DNA of 13,943 nucleotides from an uncultured Oscillospiraceae bacterium. Its GTDB lineage: Bacteria; Bacillota; Clostridia; Oscillospirales; Oscillospiraceae. The position numbers and the translations under genes were made by a program. Positions 13,739 to 13,943 of the stretch are shown here, one piece after another. The notes beneath the pieces were generated by a model. It made no database searches, had not been told where the DNA came from, and worked only from the letters and a program-made list of their open reading frames with translations. Location of the stretch: positions 1-13,943 of the forward strand of contig CAJTQP010000063.1 in NCBI GenBank assembly GCA_910578575.1, in the 5' to 3' direction. Each line of letters starts with the position of its first letter. Positions within the stretch are counted from its first letter, which is position 1.

Positions 13739-13866
13739 TAGGCGCGGGATGGAATCCCGTTGTGTAGGCGGTGGTTTCGCCTGCGCAGGCTGTGGGGAGT
13801 TGCACCTCCCCATAGCTGCCGAATGTTTATCTTGACTTTCTTAAGATAAACGAAAATTCAATTTTC
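13739..13866 (+). ncRNA. candidate structured non-coding RNA or cis-regulatory leader, family unknown
   Basis: Directly after a strong promoter come successive hairpins without a coding frame. They are: CGGGAT/ATCCCG (13745-13759), AGGCG/CGCCT with a 7-base loop (13766-13782), a 12-pair stem with two G-T pairs and loop TTGCAC (13788-13817), GTTTATCTT/AAGATAAAC (13825-13851), and the dyad GAAAATT-C-AATTTTC (13852-13866). I do not recognise it as tmRNA, SRP RNA, RNase P RNA, 6S RNA or a named riboswitch. The gene it might control, if any, lies beyond the right edge. A promoter on the opposite strand also reads into it, so the strand is uncertain. Confidence 0.5.
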
Positions 13867-13873
13867 TGCTTCT

Positions 13874-13902
13874 AGTTTAGCAAAATTTCACGGAATTGTC
13901 AA
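13874..13902 (-). promoter_or_regulatory. minus-strand promoter facing the structured RNA element
   Basis: TTGACA (13902-13897), 17 bases, TAAACT (13879-13874) on the minus strand; start near 13867, just at the edge of the hairpin set. It would make a transcript complementary to the plus-strand RNA candidate. Confidence 0.65.
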
Positions 13903-13943
13903 TCGTTTTGTGGGATTCTCTTACGATATCAGGGAACCACCTG

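Noticed and set aside
13475..13805. Small open frames on both strands (13475-13738 plus, 13494-13805 minus)
   Set aside because: They overlap the terminator or the hairpin set, lack ribosome sites and have no family resemblance.
1..13943. CRISPR array, tRNA or rRNA genes
   Set aside because: No regularly spaced repeats and no tRNA cloverleaf or rRNA sequence recognised on either strand.

Overview
The window looks like chromosomal DNA from a high-GC member of the Clostridia, probably Oscillospiraceae (Flavonifractor/Intestinimonas-like). This is inferred from GC-rich codon use, AGGAGG-type ribosome binding sites, sigma-A promoters (TTGACA-17-TATAAT), an RNase Y gene and a Thermotoga-type DAHP synthase. 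The species cannot be fixed from sequence alone.

Left block (1-4321, minus strand): an aromatic amino acid operon, aroF-tyrA-aroB-aroA, with every gene joined to the next by a 4-base ATGA overlap; aroA runs off the left edge. Upstream of aroF lie a strong promoter, a 24-codon Phe/Tyr-rich open frame with its own Shine-Dalgarno, and an intrinsic terminator. This is the layout of a transcription attenuator that would read charged tRNA-Phe/tRNA-Tyr.

Middle block (4318-5712): a more A+T-rich accessory patch. On the minus strand are a promoter, a short non-coding RNA ending in a terminator, and a frameshifted, internally deleted gene resembling CptN/ToxN-type toxins. That is the architecture of a type III toxin-antitoxin locus in decay. 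On the plus strand is a compact brnT-brnA toxin-antitoxin pair with its own promoter, operator-like dyad and terminator. A 29-base direct repeat (one mismatch) lies on both sides of it.

Right-centre block (5731-8824, plus strand): a PadR-family repressor gene under a consensus promoter with two palindromes, followed by two tandem DUF2812-type membrane proteins that look like duplicates of each other. A bidirectional terminator separates them from rny (RNase Y, minus strand). rny has a 150-base structured leader and a promoter divergent from the next gene.

Right block (10649-13943, plus strand): an RlmI-type rRNA methyltransferase and a membrane-bound family 2 glycosyltransferase, each with its own promoter. 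The last 200 bases carry a set of hairpins between two face-to-face promoters, a candidate structured non-coding RNA of unknown family.

The most interesting items are the aroF attenuator, the type III toxin-antitoxin relic, the terminal structured RNA element, and the repressor/DUF2812 module with its paired operators.
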